Below are positions 34,401-45,179 of a DNA stretch of 64,000 bases, piece after piece; the stretch's first letter is position 1, and each line of letters starts with the position of its first letter. Source of the stretch: Paulownia fortunei (Eukaryota; Streptophyta; Magnoliopsida; Lamiales; Paulowniaceae); contig CM033121.1 of NCBI GenBank assembly GCA_019321725.1, positions 6,820,001-6,884,000 on the forward strand. Reading direction: 5' to 3'. The position numbers were made by a program, and so were the translations under genes. The notes beneath the pieces were generated by a model that had not been told where the DNA came from, did not search any database, and saw only the letters and a list, made by a program, of their open reading frames with translations.

Positions 34401-35557
34401 TCAGCAGCTTGGGAACATAATCCTCAGCTTAGTGATATCCATGAAGCAATTGTGAAAGAAACTGAAATTTTCTTAAAAAAGAGAGAAATCTGAGTTCTAT
34501 TAGAAGATATTTGAATGAAACATTCAAGTGAAGATAATTAGTGAAACTGAGATTTTTCTCCATGAAGAAAACCAAAAGAAGAGAAAATTGAACATAAAAC
34601 CCTAAAACGTTGAAATTTTGACAAAAACACAACCCCGATGCTAGTTTGAGGTATTGATCCACAATTCTTACAACCGTCAGATTGCCTCACTGAAATTTTT
34701 GGATCTAAGAAAAGATAGAGCTTTGCTGAAATAGATGCATAACAATTCTTTATAGCATGACCATGGAAATGCTTCTTCACTACTCAAGAAACCTTACAAA
34801 AACAAATGTAAAAAAGAGAGAAAGGAAGCTTGAATTTGCTTCGTTAACTCATTTGCAAGGTATGACAAATACTAGATCGGATCATTTTCACTCCAAACAG
34901 AAAAAAAAAAATACTGATCCCTTGAAGTGTGAAAGAAAGAGAGCAAAAAAAGCCAGACTTGCAAGGCTGAACCACATCACACACAAGCTGCAGAAACTCA
35001 ACATAAATATAGAAATGATCTTCTTTTCATGGTTTCCTCTTGCAGATCTAACAAAACCCACAAGCACAGAGTCCTATACACCCCAAAACATTCACTGAAA
35101 CGGCAAAAGAACCTCTCCCAACACCAAAAAAGATAATTTGCTTTTCTCTCTTTCCCTCTTCCCCCCTCCAAGAATCAAAAAGATTGAATTTTTAGGCAGC
35201 CCTGATCTACAAAAAATAAAAACTGGAATCTTTAAACACAAAGAAAGAAAGAAAGGAAGGAAGAAAAGAAAAAAGAAAAAGAAAGAACCCCCCTCCCCCA
35301 ATATTATTATACATGGATATAGCTATTACGAGTGCACACATATGAAGGGTTGCTGTTTGTTTGTTTTTATACCTAGAGCTACTGCAAAACTCGTACAGCT
35401 TTCCTCTATTGGAGAAGATAATCAGAGCAACCTCAGCGTCACAAAGAACAGAAAGCTCATAAGCTTTCTTCAAAAGGCCATTCCTTCGTTTTGCAAAAGT
35501 CACTTGCCTGTTGATCTTGTTCTCTATTCTCTTCAGCTCAACTCTCCCTCTTCCCAT
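27710..35557 (-). CDS. SEP3: SEPALLATA3-type MIKC MADS-box transcription factor, complete 8-exon gene
   Basis: This is an E-class floral MADS protein: a nuclear CArG-binding factor that bridges A-, B- and C-class MADS proteins into floral tetramers. Coding exons (minus strand order) are 35373-35557, 33462-33540, 30122-30189, 29908-30007, 29157-29198, 29032-29073, 28674-28807 and 27710-27785, giving 726 nt and 241 codons plus stop. All introns are GT-AG, and exon sizes 185/79/68/100/42/42/134/76 fit the family. MADS domain 1-60 ([20 protein letters not shown] start), I region with [16 protein letters not shown], and K-box about 89-172 including [20 protein letters not shown]. The C-terminus carries [11 protein letters not shown] and ends [13 protein letters not shown], the SEP3/AGL9 type rather than SEP1/2/4. 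No stop or frameshift. Intron 2 (3272 bp) holds an AP2/B3 gene on the other strand. Confidence 0.95.
28443..28484. repeat. (AT)n microsatellite, about 21 repeats
   Basis: An uninterrupted AT dinucleotide run in intron 7 of the SEP3 gene, likely variable in length between individuals. Confidence 0.95.
32078..33124 (+). CDS. RAV-family AP2/B3 transcription factor, intronless, nested in SEP3 intron 2
   Basis: Nuclear DNA-binding protein of 348 residues with two DNA-binding domains in RAV order. The AP2 domain is about 55-110 ([35 protein letters not shown]). The B3 domain is about 170-288 ([40 protein letters not shown]). A C-terminal RLFGVQI (341-347) matches the R/KLFGV repression motif. The [16 protein letters not shown] form and short linker point to the At1g50680/At1g51120 branch rather than TEM1/TEM2, though this is from memory. 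The frame opens at 32078, but the Met at 32120 (MEEEML) is an equally good start. RAV genes lack introns, as here. No inactivating change is seen. It lies between SEP3 exons 2 and 3 on the opposite strand, so the two transcripts would overlap. TEM-type RAV proteins repress flowering; whether this one does is inference. Confidence 0.95.
   Translation: MKGVMPYSFHLQIEMEEEMLSMISYAKLNMNEESSDSNCSIYISHACKRSRVERFKGVVSQQNGHWGAQIYANHHRIWLGTFKSEIDAAMAYDSAAIKLRSGDSHRNFPSTNISILEAKFQSHFSTDVVLNMIRDGSYPSKFADFLRNQQGEMEIGLNLSSIHGDGEFTCTLLFQKELTPSDVGKLNRLVIPKRYAVKHFPNVPDPSEHNLDAQRVDEVQLEFYDRQMSLWKFRYCYWKSSQSFVFTRGWNRFVKEKGLRANDTIAFYMYESQDGRSFGQSFLVIDVASKDESRNDNKTEMDLGRNANSEAVKKEKVELGDHKALVEILGSAPRNDTKGFRLFGVQID
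33331..33349. repeat. (CA)n microsatellite
   Basis: A short CA run with one G interruption, 200 bp after the RAV stop codon and just downstream of SEP3 exon 2 within intron 2. Confidence 0.85.
34037..34216. repeat. Tandem duplication, 2 x 90 bp, in SEP3 intron 1
   Basis: 34037-34126 and 34127-34216 share AATTTAAGTTT(A/G)TAGGGC and AAAAGATCTGAGAGGAAGCA, with several substitutions and small indels. SEP3 intron 1 spans 33541-35372. Confidence 0.85.
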
Positions 35558-35573
35558 CTCTCTCTCTCTCTCT
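35558..35573 (-). promoter_or_regulatory. GA-repeat directly before the SEP3 start codon
   Basis: On the minus strand a run of about eight GA units ends at the ATG. GA tracts in leaders of floral homeotic genes are known binding sites of BPC/GAGA proteins. No binding is shown here. Confidence 0.6.
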
Positions 35574-35628
35574 CAAAATCACAAAACAAAATTCTTTCTT
35601 TCTTTTTTGTGCTTTCTCGTACCACCTT

Positions 35629-35637
35629 CTTTATAAA
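35629..35637 (-). promoter_or_regulatory. Candidate TATA box of the SEP3 gene
   Basis: The minus strand reads ATTTATAAAGAAGG about 75 bp upstream of the ATG. If used, the leader would be about 45 nt and consist largely of the CT/GA-rich tract. It may instead lie within the transcribed leader. Confidence 0.4.
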
Positions 35638-36033
35638 TACTTACAACAATATATGTAGGCACACCTTATCACGTATGCATATATTTAAAGTCAGAGGAGA
35701 ATAGTAGAAATATGAGCATGATCCCATGAGTCGATTTGCAAAACTAGATTTCTTATACTTGTTTCTTTTTTTTTTTTTCCACGTATTTTTAAATGGACTT
35801 TGGATTTTTAAGGCATTTGTTAACATGAGGTTAAGGGGATGATTTGACGGTGCTGAGGTGCATGGTGAGGCTGTGGGGCTGAAGAATTTCGAGTCATTTA
35901 GGTTTGATCCAACGGTGAGAAACAAAGAGGATGAACATAAAAGGAGGAAGGTGAAAAGCAGACAAGATGGATGAGGTGGGGGTTTTGGGGTGGGGAACCT
36001 CAAAAACTGAAGAGTTATATCAGTGCCAAGTGC

Positions 36034-36039
36034 CACGTG
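36034..36039. promoter_or_regulatory. G-box (CACGTG) upstream of SEP3
   Basis: The context GTGCCACGTGTCG lies about 480 bp upstream of the SEP3 ATG. It resembles the GCCACGTGGC at 12032-12041 in front of the FLC-like gene. Confidence 0.5.
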
Positions 36040-36079
36040 TCGATAGGGAGGAGGGAGCTGGTGTAATCCCATCTTTTAT

Positions 36080-38029
36080 ATATTAATTTAATGAAATTAA
36101 AAATTTTATTCCCTTCGATAACTAAATTGCTCTCTACTTGAGATAAAATATTTATTTTGTCGTTGTCCTTTCTTCAAAAATTTCATTGAGATTTTCTATC
36201 CCTCAAACTCGACTATTCATCTATGTTTTTTTCTCTTCAAATAAAAAAGTTTTAGAATCAATTTTCATTTTATCTTTTCGAAAATTTTAGATGGTGGAAC
36301 TCATTATTAATATAAAATTAAGGAAGGTTTTTGTATTAATATTTAAAAAAAATTCATGGTTTTTTGTTTACAAACATAGCTTATGGGTTTTTTTTCATAC
36401 AAACATAGCTTATTTTAGTCAAGAAATATTTATTATTGTTATTTTTATTTTTAATGACTGATTTATCTATTTTCACTTTTTTTGCTTATTATTTGAGATT
36501 ATCATAATTGTGAGTATAGTTTTTTCATGGTATTAATATCGTTTTTCATTTGATTATTAGTTATGAAATAATACTCAAATTCTTATACTAATTTTTGGGA
36601 GCAAGCTTGATTGGAAAATTTTATTTTCAAAATGATTACAATCGTTTTTTATAATTTAAGAAGTATTTTTTTTTCCAAATAATGGATCTCTTTCACAATA
36701 AAAACAGTTAGAACTTCATTATTTTTTAAAAATATTTTTTCATTCACACTTATTCAATAAGATTGAATTCCCTTTGTCCTATACTTTACTTTTTATTTAC
36801 TTTTCATTTAATTTGACCCAATAATAATTAGACTCTCATTCCATTTCTATCACCTTGTGGGACATGATTTCACAGCAGCCTTATTAGAAACGTAAAAATA
36901 TTTGAGTAGGTTTCACAGTTAAGGTTCCTTAGGTAAATCTTATTCATTCGTTAGCTACTTATGTAAACTGCATTTTTGTTTGAAAGACGATTTTCTTTCT
37001 TCATAATGATGGTAAAGTTTTAAATACTTAATAATGACCTATATGATTGCGATAAAAATTTTAGGTCATGTTTTTCTAACTTTGTAAATTAACTTTTATT
37101 TTTTGCAGTGTTGAATTAGAACTACTTCTCATTTTTGTTTAAAAACTACTTTTTATTTAAATACTTATGCAAATATGATATATATTATAAGTTTATGTAT
37201 CAATGTTATGTATTATATTTACATTTTCATTTGTAGTTTAATAATTAGTTGTCTTAAGAGAAAGATCACAACAACAAAAATTTCATGTGTGAAAAAATAA
37301 ATAATAAGTATAAATACTTTTGACAATACAAACTCGCTCCCTCAACTAAAATTCATGGCTCCCTAGTTGCGTATCAATATTGAAGTGGTCCGAAACTGAA
37401 TAAATTTTTTTGGGGTGACCAAAACTTAAAGAAGCTGAGAATTTTGTTTGGTTACACTGATATTCCTAAAGTGCCCTCAGAATTTCTGTGAATCAGTTTG
37501 CCCTCCAGTGTACAATTAATTCACTTTATTATTCCAGGTATGAAAAGAAGAAATATTTCATGCATAAGAAGGTCAACTTGTTTCCAACCTTCATTTTCTG
37601 AAATCTTAGAAAAGAAATAATTATTTTGAAGGAATCAAAAGGAGGAAGACTATCAAGTTATGCTCATTAGCCACTGAGTTTTAAAGGAAACAAAAAAGCA
37701 ACACGCTGGTGATTTTTGTTCTTTTAATTTTGAAGGAGAAGGATTTCATACGTTCATTCTTTAGCCGTTGAGAAACTTTTGAATTGTGAGATACCATTAC
37801 GAGTTCAATGTACGTGATTCTATCTATGTTGTTATAATAGTACAAGAATGTGTTTATTACTAAGTCGTAGAGAAACTTTTTAATTGCGAGGTACTATTAC
37901 AAGCTCAATATATATGAGCGTTACTTCATGAAATAACTCGAATTTAAAATGATTCGCTTATTTTAACTATTCATGCTGTGAATGAGAGAGCATCACTTGG
38001 TTCCTGTGCACTTTTGAGGAGAGGGAGAA
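36080..38029. other. Intergenic DNA upstream of SEP3, no gene seen
   Basis: AT-rich. It contains a repeated ACAAACATAGCTTAT pair near 36371-36414 and a diverged tandem pair with a 100-bp period near 37763-37915. The right end (TTTTGAGGAGAGGGAGAA at about 38012-38029) is purine-rich and abuts the LTR at 38030. Confidence 0.5.
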
Positions 38030-40900
38030 TGTAACACCCCTATTACTAAACAATCATATATATTGACACAACCATATATATTGTATAATTTGATGAGATA
38101 GAGCTTGTGTGTACGTGCAATATTTTTTTTTTAATATTTTAAGAAAAGTTAAATCACTTCTTACATGTACAACCCTTTTTAAAATAGAAGAATCAGTATT
38201 TATATAAAAACACAACACCCACAACGACCACAATATTTACATACTTATTTACAGTAAAGTTTTAAAAGAGAAATATAGTATTAATCTAAAAACATAATAC
38301 ACCAGACTCCTAATATAACAAGTCAACAAAATAGCCCAATAGGTCATCATCCATGTTCACACTCCCTCAAATACCTGCAAGAGTTCCAACAGCCACCAGC
38401 CAGCCAAAGATGTTTCAAGCATCGTCGTACTCACCTACAATGCATAAACTATATGAACTAACGCTCAGCAAATAAAGATTATGCATGTCAAAGAATAATC
38501 CACAATATCAAGTCATGCAACTCAAAATACTATGCTCACAATGCAATTTTATGCATCAAAATATTCCTCTCAAAATCATTTCTTTCTTGGATCCTTGACC
38601 AACACTACTATCCCATGCACAGGAAAAGAGCTTTGTACACCGCCATAATCCAATGGCCAATAATCATATAAGCATGCAAATCCATGCATACCCATACACA
38701 TGCAAATTCATGTACGTGAACCTGCAAATCCATTCATGCTTCGATGCACTAGTAGTGGTCAACAAAACATTTTTCTTTCTCTGAATTATGCCGTGCAATG
38801 CAAGATTTATTACAATGCTCGTATATGATGCATGCATGTGCTAATAACAATGCCCATGTATGTATACTCAATTGAGAGCCCTCTACTATACATATATGAT
38901 TTATGATATTACATATAATTCACACATCTACTATATCTATGCATTGTGGTTGCAAATGAATCTTTACTTACCTTTCACTTGATTGGTGGTTTAGTCTAAA
39001 TTTGTTTAGTCTTCCTCTCCAATATTAGATGTAAAATAGCCTATAATATTACCTAACATCAAGCACAATTCTCAATTTGACAAGTTGAAAGCACAAAATC
39101 TCATACTAGACCTTAAACACCAAGTTATAAGCTAATAATCAGGCTTTCATAAACTAGAACCCAATATAGCCCCTCAAATACCTCAATTTCTCATCTTAAA
39201 TATATGTAAATATCATGAAATTGAAGTATTATAACTCTAATAGCATGTACCTAATTGTTAACACTCAATAGTAATATATCTAGGTTGAAATATGCTAAGT
39301 GATCAAATGTGGCAGATTCACATTTTTATATTTTCTTGCTGTCAAGTTTAGTTGCATGATAATTTTAACATCCCTAAGCATATCCAATCACTCCCAAATT
39401 TTTACCATACTTATATAACATGTATATAAATGTAACCATATCATAGAATTGCTAAAAATCACAGATATAGCTTCCCAAGTTCAGCTCTCTTCACGACATA
39501 CTGAAACAAATTATTTTCTACCGTGACAATTTTGCACACTTCATGACATTAAAGGTTTTGGCACCCTTGAGTATATTCAATCACTCCAATATTTTCACCA
39601 TACTTAGATAACATATATAAGGAGACAACCAGGCCATATTATTGCCAAAAATAATGGATTTAGCTCCCCTAATTCAGTCTCCTTCACAGCACACCAAAAT
39701 AGATTTTGCTATTTTACCAGTTTGAGTGTTTCTCCAATATCATTCTCTATTTCAATTTTCAACTGATAAAACTGCATTCCAATATTCTTAACTCATATAT
39801 GGTTATGTAAATGGTAATAATTATAGGTTTTATTCAACATACCATACACTTTTGAAGTCTAAAACACATTAAAACAGTAAGATGACAGTTTCTCCACAAG
39901 TATTTCCTATTAAGTGTTTGTTATCAAAAACCCTTTCTTTGTACACCAAAGTCTAACTAAAAACTTCCTAACACTTTTATAAGAGATATTGAAAGTTTAA
40001 TAAATAATAAAACCATTCATAATAATCTGAAAATCAAAGGCAAAACCGTAGATAAGTGTTACTTATGCAGATTTTGAGGTTAACTTGATGGTAATCACTT
40101 CTCCTTTACTTTTCTTGCTTTTATTTCAACTTGGAATCAATTTGGATCTCTTGGAGACCTTAAGGTGTGTGTTTGGAAGATGAAAATAGTTGAAATGAGG
40201 GTCTGGTCGTGGCTTAAGGGTAAAGGGTTTGAGGTGGTAGCTTTAGATATTAGCTTAAGCTTAATAAGAAAGCATGAGGTGGCAAGTAAATGATAAAATC
40301 TGATTTTCTCTCTTATCTTGCAGCCCTAATCTTGTGTGTCTCACCTATTTTTATTTGGTTGTAATCTATCTTAGTCATCATTCATTTCCATAGTTATTTC
40401 TTATGTCCGTTCATTCGATCTCCAAACCGATTCGCATCCGATTTTTAAAGAATTATCTAGTTTGCATTTCTAAAATCATATGCACATATGAGCCTTGTAA
40501 TATGATACTAAAATTACATTATATCATGTCCAATATCCCAAGTATGCTAATTTATAAATATATACTTTTGAAATAACTTGATCAAATCAAATTTAAACCG
40601 TATAAGCTTACTAGTAACACTTTTAACAATTCCAAAATTATACCCTATATATCCCATCTATATCTAATATTGATTCACCTCATTTTCTTCTTATTTTAAT
40701 ATAAATTCAAATACTTAGATTAGAAAATTCAATAACTAATACCATGTAAAAGCTTTAGAATTAAGTTTAATATTCAAGAATGTCGTATAAAATGAAATAA
40801 ATTATGCAATGTCAATAGAAATGAAAATAGCATATAAAATTAACACGTAATGTATGAATCATATTTGGCCATGTGAGTAGTAAGAGGCTCGGGTATCACA
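38030..40900 (-). repeat. 3' LTR of a chromovirus (Gypsy), about 2.87 kb
   Basis: On the minus strand it starts TGTGATACCCGAGCC at 40900 and ends GGGGTGTTACA at 38030, so the termini are inverted (TGTGATACCC / TGTAACACCC) with TG...CA ends. A purine tract (GGAGGGGAGGA) precedes it at 40901-40911. The length is in the range of Del/Tekay LTRs. No coding frame lies inside. No partner LTR is in the window. Confidence 0.75.
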
Positions 40901-40940
40901 TCCTCCCCTCCTTATAAAAATTTCATCCCCAAAATTTCAC

Positions 40941-41348
40941 TTACCGAAAAAGTTCAGAATACTTAGTTCTCATTTCATCCTCCCTTTCCCAAGTGGCCTC
41001 TTCTACCAATTGGTTTCTCCATAACACTTTAACCAATGGAATCTGTTTATTTCTCAACTGCTTCACTTCTCGTAACAAAATTTGTACAGGTTTTTCTTCA
41101 TAGCTCAAATCTGCCTTTAATTCTACTAGTTCATTCTTCATAATGTCAGAGAGACTAGCAATATATTTCCTCAGCATAGACACATAAAATACATTGTGTA
41201 TTTGGGACATAAACATTGGCAGATCCAGTCTGTAAGCAATATCACCAATTCTTTTAATCATATAGAATGGGTCAATGTATTTGGAACTCAATTTTCCTTT
41301 CTTTCCAAACCGCATGATGCCCTTCATTGGTGCTACTTTCAAAAACAT
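40941..41348 (-). pseudogene. Integrase C-terminal region with chromodomain-like end
   Basis: Contains KYIDPFYMIKRIGDIAYRLD (the GPF/Y-type module) and a tail VLWRNQLVEEATWEREDEMR typical of plant chromovirus integrases. This tail targets integration to chromatin in related elements. The open part starts internally and joins the core only through a frameshift near 41348-41565. Confidence 0.85.
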
Positions 41349-41629
41349 CTAATCTCCTACCGTAAACTCCAGCGCCCTTCTTCGTATATCTGCAAAACTT
41401 TTTTGCCGATTTTGGGTAGTTTGCATTCTTTGTCGAATCCGTGACACAGCTTCTATCATTTCTCAAATCATATATGGCCCAAAAGTTTCTTCTCACCAAC
41501 TTCATCCCAGTGTATCGGAGACCTATATTTTCTGCCATACAATACTTCATAGGGAGCCATTCCAATGCTAGTCTGATAGCTGTTGTTGTACAAAAACTCC
41601 ACCAAATGTAGGAATTTACTCCATTGACC

Positions 41630-42130
41630 TTAGAAGTCTAATACACAGGCTCTGAGCATATCCTCCAATGTTTGTATTATTCGTTCAGATTGCCCATCCA
41701 TCTGAGTATGATATGCTGTACTGAATGATAATTGTGTTCCAAAAGCTTTGTGTAAACTCCACCAAAAAGCGGACAAAAATCTTGAATCTCTATCAAAAAC
41801 TATAGACAATGGCACTCCATGAAGTCTGACAATCTCTTGAACGTATAATTGGGCATAGTGATCCATGGAATAGGTAGAACATATGGAAAGAAAATAAGCA
41901 GACTTGGTCAATTTATCGACGATAACCCAAATAGCATCATTACCCTTAGTAGTCTTTAGCAAACCAGTTACGAAATCCATAGTGATCCTTTCCCATTTTC
42001 ACTTTGGAATAAGTAGAGGTTGCAAAGTCCCTGCGGGTTTTTGATGTTCGGCCTTTATCTGCTGACATGTTAGACATTGCTCCACATGCTGGGCGATGTC
42101 ATTTTTCATACTCGGCCATCAATAATGCAT
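41630..42130 (-). pseudogene. Integrase zinc region and catalytic core
   Basis: 41630-41980 reads MDFVTGLLKTTKGNDAIWVI, DRDSRF and a YHTQMDGQSERIIQTLEDML end, covering the D,D,E core region of Gypsy integrases. Upstream to about 42130 is an HVEQCLTCQQIKAEHQ-type zinc-binding part, separated by an in-frame stop near 41995. Confidence 0.85.
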
Positions 42131-42373
42131 TTTCAAGTCTCTATACATCTTGGTAGCCCCTGGATGTACTGAATAAGGGGTTGAATGTGCCTCTTTTAAA
42201 ATGTCTTCTCGAATGTTATCAATATTTGGCATACAAAACTGCCCTCTAAATTGTAAAATATCATTCTAAGTCATCTCAAATTTAGGAGACTTCCCTCTAG
42301 CAACATATTTTCTCATATTGATGAGATATTCATCATCTCGCTGTCCCTGTTTGATCCTATCAATTAGTGTAGG

Positions 42374-43046
42374 CTAAAGCATCAGGGCTGCCAACTTTAC
42401 CTCTATTACTTCTGTCTGTAAAATCTCTATATTCATTTTCTTCAACTCATTCAGTTCTGGTTTCTGAATTAAAGCCATAGCTATTATACTTTGTGTGAAT
42501 TTTCGGCTCAATGCATCAGCTACAACATTGGCTTTATCAGGGTGGTAATTGATCACACAATCATAATCTTTTACCAGTTCTAGCCATTTTCGCTGCCACA
42601 TATTCAACTCTTTCTGTGTAAAGAAATATTTGAGGCTCTTGTGATCAGTATAGATCTCGCACTGTTCACTATATAAATAGTGCCTCCATATTTTAAGCGC
42701 AAATACTACAGCAGCAAGTTCCAAGTCGTGCGTGGGGTAATTCTTTTCGTACTCTTTAAGTTGCCTGGATGCATACGTAATTACTTTTTCATTCTGCATC
42801 AGTACACATCATAATCCATTCTTTGACGCATCACTGTAAATTACGAATCCTCCCGTACCTGATGGAATTGAGAGAATAGGTGCTGAAGTCAGCCTCTTTT
42901 TCAGCTTCTGGAAACTTTGCTCACACATATCCGTCCATCTAAACATCACCTCTTTTCTAGTTAATTGTGTCAATGGCATTGCAATATTGGAGAACCCCTC
43001 CACAAATCTTCGATAATATCAAGCAAAACCCAGAAATCGTAGCCCG
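42374..43046 (-). pseudogene. End of reverse transcriptase and RNase H
   Basis: 42809-43046 resembles the thumb and connection part of Gypsy reverse transcriptase (YYRRFVEGFSNIAMPLTQLT, preceded by a stop). 42374-42799 is RNase H with [32 protein letters not shown] and ADALSRK. Stops between 42800 and 42815 split them. Confidence 0.9.
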
Positions 43047-44829
43047 TCATCATAAGCAAGCTTCATGTGATGAATGGCTGTGAATCTCCATAACTTGTCG
43101 ATCTTGAAGATTTTGGATCCTCTATCGCAAATAGTATTGAATATCGTATTGTATTATTATCAATATATGTTAAATGTATAAAATGATATTATTAATGTAC
43201 ACTTAAATTGTATTAATAAAACACAATATATTTAATTGTAATAAAATATTTGAATTTCAGATCCCAAAACCCGCCAAGAATTAACCCAATGACCTTACTA
43301 GAATTACATTTTATGGTCATTAATGTAGAAGAACAATACATGAGATGTCTACTTTATGTTTTCTTCGAAAATACTTTCTTAACCAAAAAAGTTAATCTTA
43401 AGAAATGAGAAACTTTATATAACCAAACTTATTAAGGATGTTTTCATGTGTGCCTCTTTTGGTCGAAAAAGTTAAAAGGTTCCATTTTTATTTTTATTTT
43501 TCTTTGAAATTGATGTTTGGAGTTGTCATCTTCATACTAAAATGGAAAAAAAAAAAACAAAAGAGGAAAATAAACCTGATTAACAAAATATCTCAATAAA
43601 GCAATATTTGGTAGTACGTAAGACGTAAAGTATGGTTTGAACAAGCTTGATAATTAAAATTTTGCAGCAAGAAAATAATACAAAGTACCAAGATAAAACT
43701 AATATCCAACGACCATTTCTAATTAGCACAATTTTGAATGATCGATGATTCCGATACAACTATTAAAGTCCTAGTCAGATTTATGAACAAACTCTATGAA
43801 ATGAATATATAATTTTAAGTCCTAGTCAAATTTATGAACAAACTATATGAGAAGAATATATAATTTTTAAAACAAAAAAAATTACGTTCCTTTTTAACTT
43901 TCATTCTCACAAGCCAATAGCTTTTGGAATTGCTCACTCTTAGTATTCTTATTTGTTTGTGAATTTTTAGAACAAACATAACTAAATTTGATCCAACAAA
44001 TAATATGCGAACAATTAACAATCAATACTATGTTGCAATTTGAGCAAACAATGCCTTGATTTACTTCTTTTTTCTCTAATTCGAAGAAAATTATCCAACG
44101 GTTACTTCTTTTAGTAAAAAAAAAATGTTATTATCTTATCAATATTTTGTTTAGACAAGTTTTTACCCATCAAGATTCTGTTTAGACAAGTTTTTACCCT
44201 GACAAACGATGTCTTATTCTTATATTAGGCAATCAAAACAAGCTATTATGTGGTAGTTGGAGGGTTTTGGAAGGAGGCATGTCTTAATGAAGATGCTTTA
44301 AATGCAATTAGCTACGAGTAGTTTCGAACTATTAAGGTGCTAATAAATATTACGTTTTTGGTTTTATGTAGTGGTTATTAGAACTAGTTGTTAAATGATG
44401 GTGACCGTGCAATTAGGTTTAAAATTATGTTATGTTATTTTTAGAGAAACGATCATTACATCATAGTATTATAAATAATTCAACACACCTAATTAGGATT
44501 TTGTTACTAATTATTCTGTTAATTAGAATATCGTCAATCATTTATCCTTAATTTACTTTAACTTTGGTTACGTAAACAAAATTTCTTCAAATTAGTTTGT
44601 TATTTGATGCAGGATAATTGAAAAGAGAAATTTAATGTGATTTTATTTTTTATTTGAATGAAAATTTAAAGAATAGTTCGAGTACATAAATAAGTATTTT
44701 TTTCATAATATTAGGCCAACATATGTAAAAATTGCAAATACAATATTATATTTTCTCCATTCTGCATGGTAGGACATTTTTCACCCAACCTATGGATATA
44801 GAACTGTACACACACACACAATAAATACA
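43047..44829. other. Intergenic DNA, no gene seen
   Basis: AT-rich. Two small tandem duplications occur: 43766-43867 (2 x 51 bp) and a pair with TGTTTAGACAAGTTTTTACCC near 44148-44200 (period about 31 bp). Confidence 0.5.
43766..43867. repeat. Tandem duplication, 2 x 51 bp
   Basis: 43766-43816 and 43817-43867 both read AAGTCCTAGTCA(G/A)ATTTATG at the start and end in GAATATATAATTTT. They differ at only a few bases. Confidence 0.95.
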
Positions 44830-45178
44830 GAAACGACAATAGATTGGATTTGAGGTTTTTAAGAATTCAAATTCAGATCCGCCCCGATCCGGACCTGATA
44901 GTTAGATCCACTAGACCCACTTTGTATTTTAAAAAATATTAAAAATTATATTTTTTAAAAATAATACTATTAAAACTTAAAATCTATTTTTTAAAAAAAA
45001 TTCATATACATATATATAATAAAAATTTTAAAAATAAAAAAAATTAAATATGTGGGGTTTGGATCGAGTCTGGTTTGAAAATAAAAAAACTCATAATCCG
45101 ACATAAATCTATTTATACTGTTAAAACACACTCAAAGTGGGACGGATTCAGGTTTGGACTTATTCATTGTCGTCCCTA
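44830..45178. mobile_element. MITE copy B
   Basis: The ends are inverted: ACGACAATAGATTGG on the left and, on the minus strand, TTAGGGACGACAATGAATAA on the right. The AT-rich middle has GACCCACT and GTGGG(G)TTTGG-type words and matches copies A and C. It has the size and layout of a non-autonomous DNA transposon. Target duplications were not resolved. Confidence 0.65.
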
Positions 45179-45179
45179 A

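Larger units (their letters stand above)
40901..43046 (-). mobile_element. 3' half of a Del/Tekay-like chromovirus (Gypsy) pol
   Basis: Minus-strand pol parts in order are: the end of reverse transcriptase, RNase H, an integrase zinc region, the integrase core, and the integrase C-terminus with a chromodomain-like tail. Stops and frameshifts separate them. The 5' part (gag, protease, most of reverse transcriptase and the 5' LTR) is absent. Similarity starts abruptly inside reverse transcriptase at about 43046, so the element is truncated, not merely decayed. Confidence 0.9.

Noticed and set aside
35138..35704. 188-codon plus-strand frame
   Set aside because: It overlaps SEP3 exon 1 in antisense and is made of low-complexity Lys-rich and CT-rich sequence.
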